Assembly: GCA_944333305.1 (NCBI GenBank)
Contig: CALVKV010000024.1
Coordinates: forward strand, 1 to 15,218
Direction of reading: 5' to 3'
DNA from: an uncultured Bacilli bacterium
Lineage (GTDB): Bacteria > Bacillota_I > Bacilli_A > RF39 > UBA660
Length of the DNA: 15,218 nucleotides
The position numbers and the translations under genes were made by a program. The notes beneath the pieces were generated by a model, which was given only the letters and a program-made list of their open reading frames with translations, was not told the origin of the DNA and did not search any database. This document shows, piece after piece, positions 14,638 to 15,218 of the stretch (position 1 is its first letter; the number at the start of each line of letters is the position of its first letter).

Positions 14638-15063
14638 ATGAATAGAAATTTTAATTACAACTATTATCCAAGTAATATGGATAGAGATATGAATAATCCT
14701 ATCTTTTTAAATAAAGAAGAAGGATACATAAAAGGAAATATGTTTAGAAACTTATATAGTCAATATAAGAATTATGAACCTGCTATCTTAAGACCTGCTA
14801 ATGAACAAGAAGAGATGTTTTTAAGAATGTCAGAAGCAGAATTTGCAGCCCATGATTTAAATCTTTATTTAGATTTATATCCTAATGATGGTAATGCTCT
14901 AGATTTATTTAATAAATATAGAAAAGAAGCAAATAGATTAATGATGGAATATGAAGAAAAATATGGGCCTATTCTAATTAGTAGTGACAGTCTTAATACT
15001 AGTCCATTCTTATGGCAAACATTAATCTTTCCTTGGAATATGGAGGGATTAAGCAATGTTTAA
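14638..15063 (+). CDS. cotJB: spore coat CotJA-CotJB fusion protein
   Basis: Fusion of two small inner-coat proteins of the Bacillus cotJABC operon. Residues about 22-50 match the CotJA core (EEGYIKGNMFRNLYSQYKNY, compare the family's EGLxKGTxFPxLYxPY pattern). Residues about 57-137 match CotJB: EFAAHDLNLYLDLYPNDGNAL (68-88), then YEEKYGPI (105-112) and LIFPWNMEG (129-137), corresponding to the FPWPWE-type end. In Bacillus CotJA and CotJB are separate genes; here one 141-residue frame holds both. The N-terminal 20 residues are Asn/Tyr/Met-rich. AAGAAGGGAG (14621-14630) is 7 bases before the ATG. The end overlaps the CotJC-like gene by 8 bases. No convincing SigA, SigE or SigK promoter was found between the terminator and the start. 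Expected site of action is the developing spore coat. Confidence 0.85.
   Translation: MNRNFNYNYYPSNMDRDMNNPIFLNKEEGYIKGNMFRNLYSQYKNYEPAILRPANEQEEMFLRMSEAEFAAHDLNLYLDLYPNDGNALDLFNKYRKEANRLMMEYEEKYGPILISSDSLNTSPFLWQTLIFPWNMEGLSNV
15042..15047 (+). promoter_or_regulatory. ribosome binding site of the CotJC-like gene
   Basis: GGAGGG inside the end of the CotJA-CotJB gene, 8 bases before ATG 15056. It shows that the short downstream gene is meant to be translated. Confidence 0.7.
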
Positions 15064-15214
15064 ATATGCTAAAAGATTACAATACCCTATTAATATTAAG
15101 AAAAAAGATATTAATATGGCAAAACAATTAATCACTCAATATGGAGGAACTTATTACAAAAAGGACATAAAAAAACAGGTAGTGCCAATTAAGACTCTAC
15201 CTTTTATTATTTAA
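15056..15214 (+). CDS. cotJC: shortened CotJC-like protein (52 aa)
   Basis: The first 31 residues, beginning MFKYAKRLQYPINIKKKDIN and ending ITQYGG, match the start of CotJC, the manganese-catalase-like coat protein (family start: W-Y-x-KKLQYPVNI ... ITQYGG). After that the frame runs 21 unrelated residues, TYYKKDIKKQVVPIKTLPFI plus one Ile, to TAA at 15212-15214. Full CotJC is near 190 residues and carries the metal-binding Glu/His ligands of the ferritin-like fold; none is present here, so catalase activity is not expected. No other frame continues the CotJC sequence after 15148. A good ribosome site precedes it and a hairpin with a U-rich tail covers its end, so it looks like the real end of the operon and not a sequencing slip. 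It may be an internally deleted remnant or a peptide still used in the coat. Confidence 0.65.
   Translation: MFKYAKRLQYPINIKKKDINMAKQLITQYGGTYYKKDIKKQVVPIKTLPFII
15177..15211 (+). terminator. intrinsic terminator overlapping the end of the CotJC-like gene
   Basis: AGGTAG (15177-15182) and CTACCT (15197-15202) form a 6-bp stem with a 14-base loop, followed by TTTATTATTT. It overlaps the last codons, as do the terminators of two other genes in this window. Confidence 0.55.
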
Positions 15215-15218
15215 CTCT

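Noticed and set aside
14865..15056. 63-codon minus-strand ORF
   Set aside because: Antisense to the well-supported CotJB domain.
1..15218. Use of the Mycoplasma code (TGA as Trp), since no gene here stops at TGA
   Set aside because: Trp is written TGG in conserved places such as LPWDY of Lon, and all proteins are full length under the standard bacterial code; TAA bias explains the lack of TGA.
1..15218. tRNA, rRNA, CRISPR array, insertion sequence
   Set aside because: No cloverleaf-type sequence, no regularly spaced direct repeats, and no transposase or terminal inverted repeats were seen.

Overview
The window is visibly AT-rich and looks like chromosomal DNA of a low-GC Firmicute, most likely an uncultured gut-type Bacilli lineage (RF39/Erysipelotrichales-like; this placement is inference). 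Strong AGGAGG/AGGTGAT ribosome sites, SigA-type promoters, LonA, SMC, HemW, DUF421/YetF, a GHL10 lipoglycan/peptidoglycan-type hydrolase-like protein and a CotJ spore-coat locus all fit. Trp is written TGG and genes end in TAA or TAG, so there is no sign of the Mycoplasma code. The CotJ genes suggest a spore former or a descendant of one.

Layout. 118-3050 (minus): lonA followed by an overlapping unknown gene, with a promoter upstream and an intrinsic terminator at the end. 3113-4340 (minus): two paralogous prepilin-like genes, each with its own SigA-type promoter, closed by a strong hairpin. 4347-8650 (minus): hemW, an HD-domain hydrolase, thymidylate kinase, a DUF421 membrane protein and a GHL10 protein, closely spaced; a good promoter overlaps the hemW stop and could drive the HD-tmk-DUF421-GHL10 part. 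8681-10720 (minus): a gene for a large exported protein (TasA-like N-terminal part plus two tandem DUF6273-like domains), preceded by a leader that holds a 33-codon ORF, an 8-G tract and a hairpin terminator. 10745-13690 (minus): an smc gene with unusually short coiled-coil arms. 13740-13783: divergent promoters sharing an inverted repeat. 13809-15214 (plus): a small protein-kinase-like gene whose C-terminal part is in another frame, a terminator, then a CotJA-CotJB fusion gene and a CotJC-like gene that stops after 52 codons.

How it fits together. Most genes are housekeeping (proteolysis, dTTP supply, chromosome organisation, heme/radical SAM) interleaved with surface functions (pilins, exported beta-rich protein, membrane protein, hydrolase-like protein). 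The most unusual element is the leader of the exported protein: a well-initiated small ORF runs across the 8-G tract and ends in the loop of the terminator that guards the surface gene. Slippage of the tract would stop translation early, so the arrangement could be a phase-variable, translation-dependent attenuator. The CotJ locus is also reorganised (JA and JB fused, JC reduced to its first conserved segment). Functions are assigned by reading motifs only; no database search was possible.
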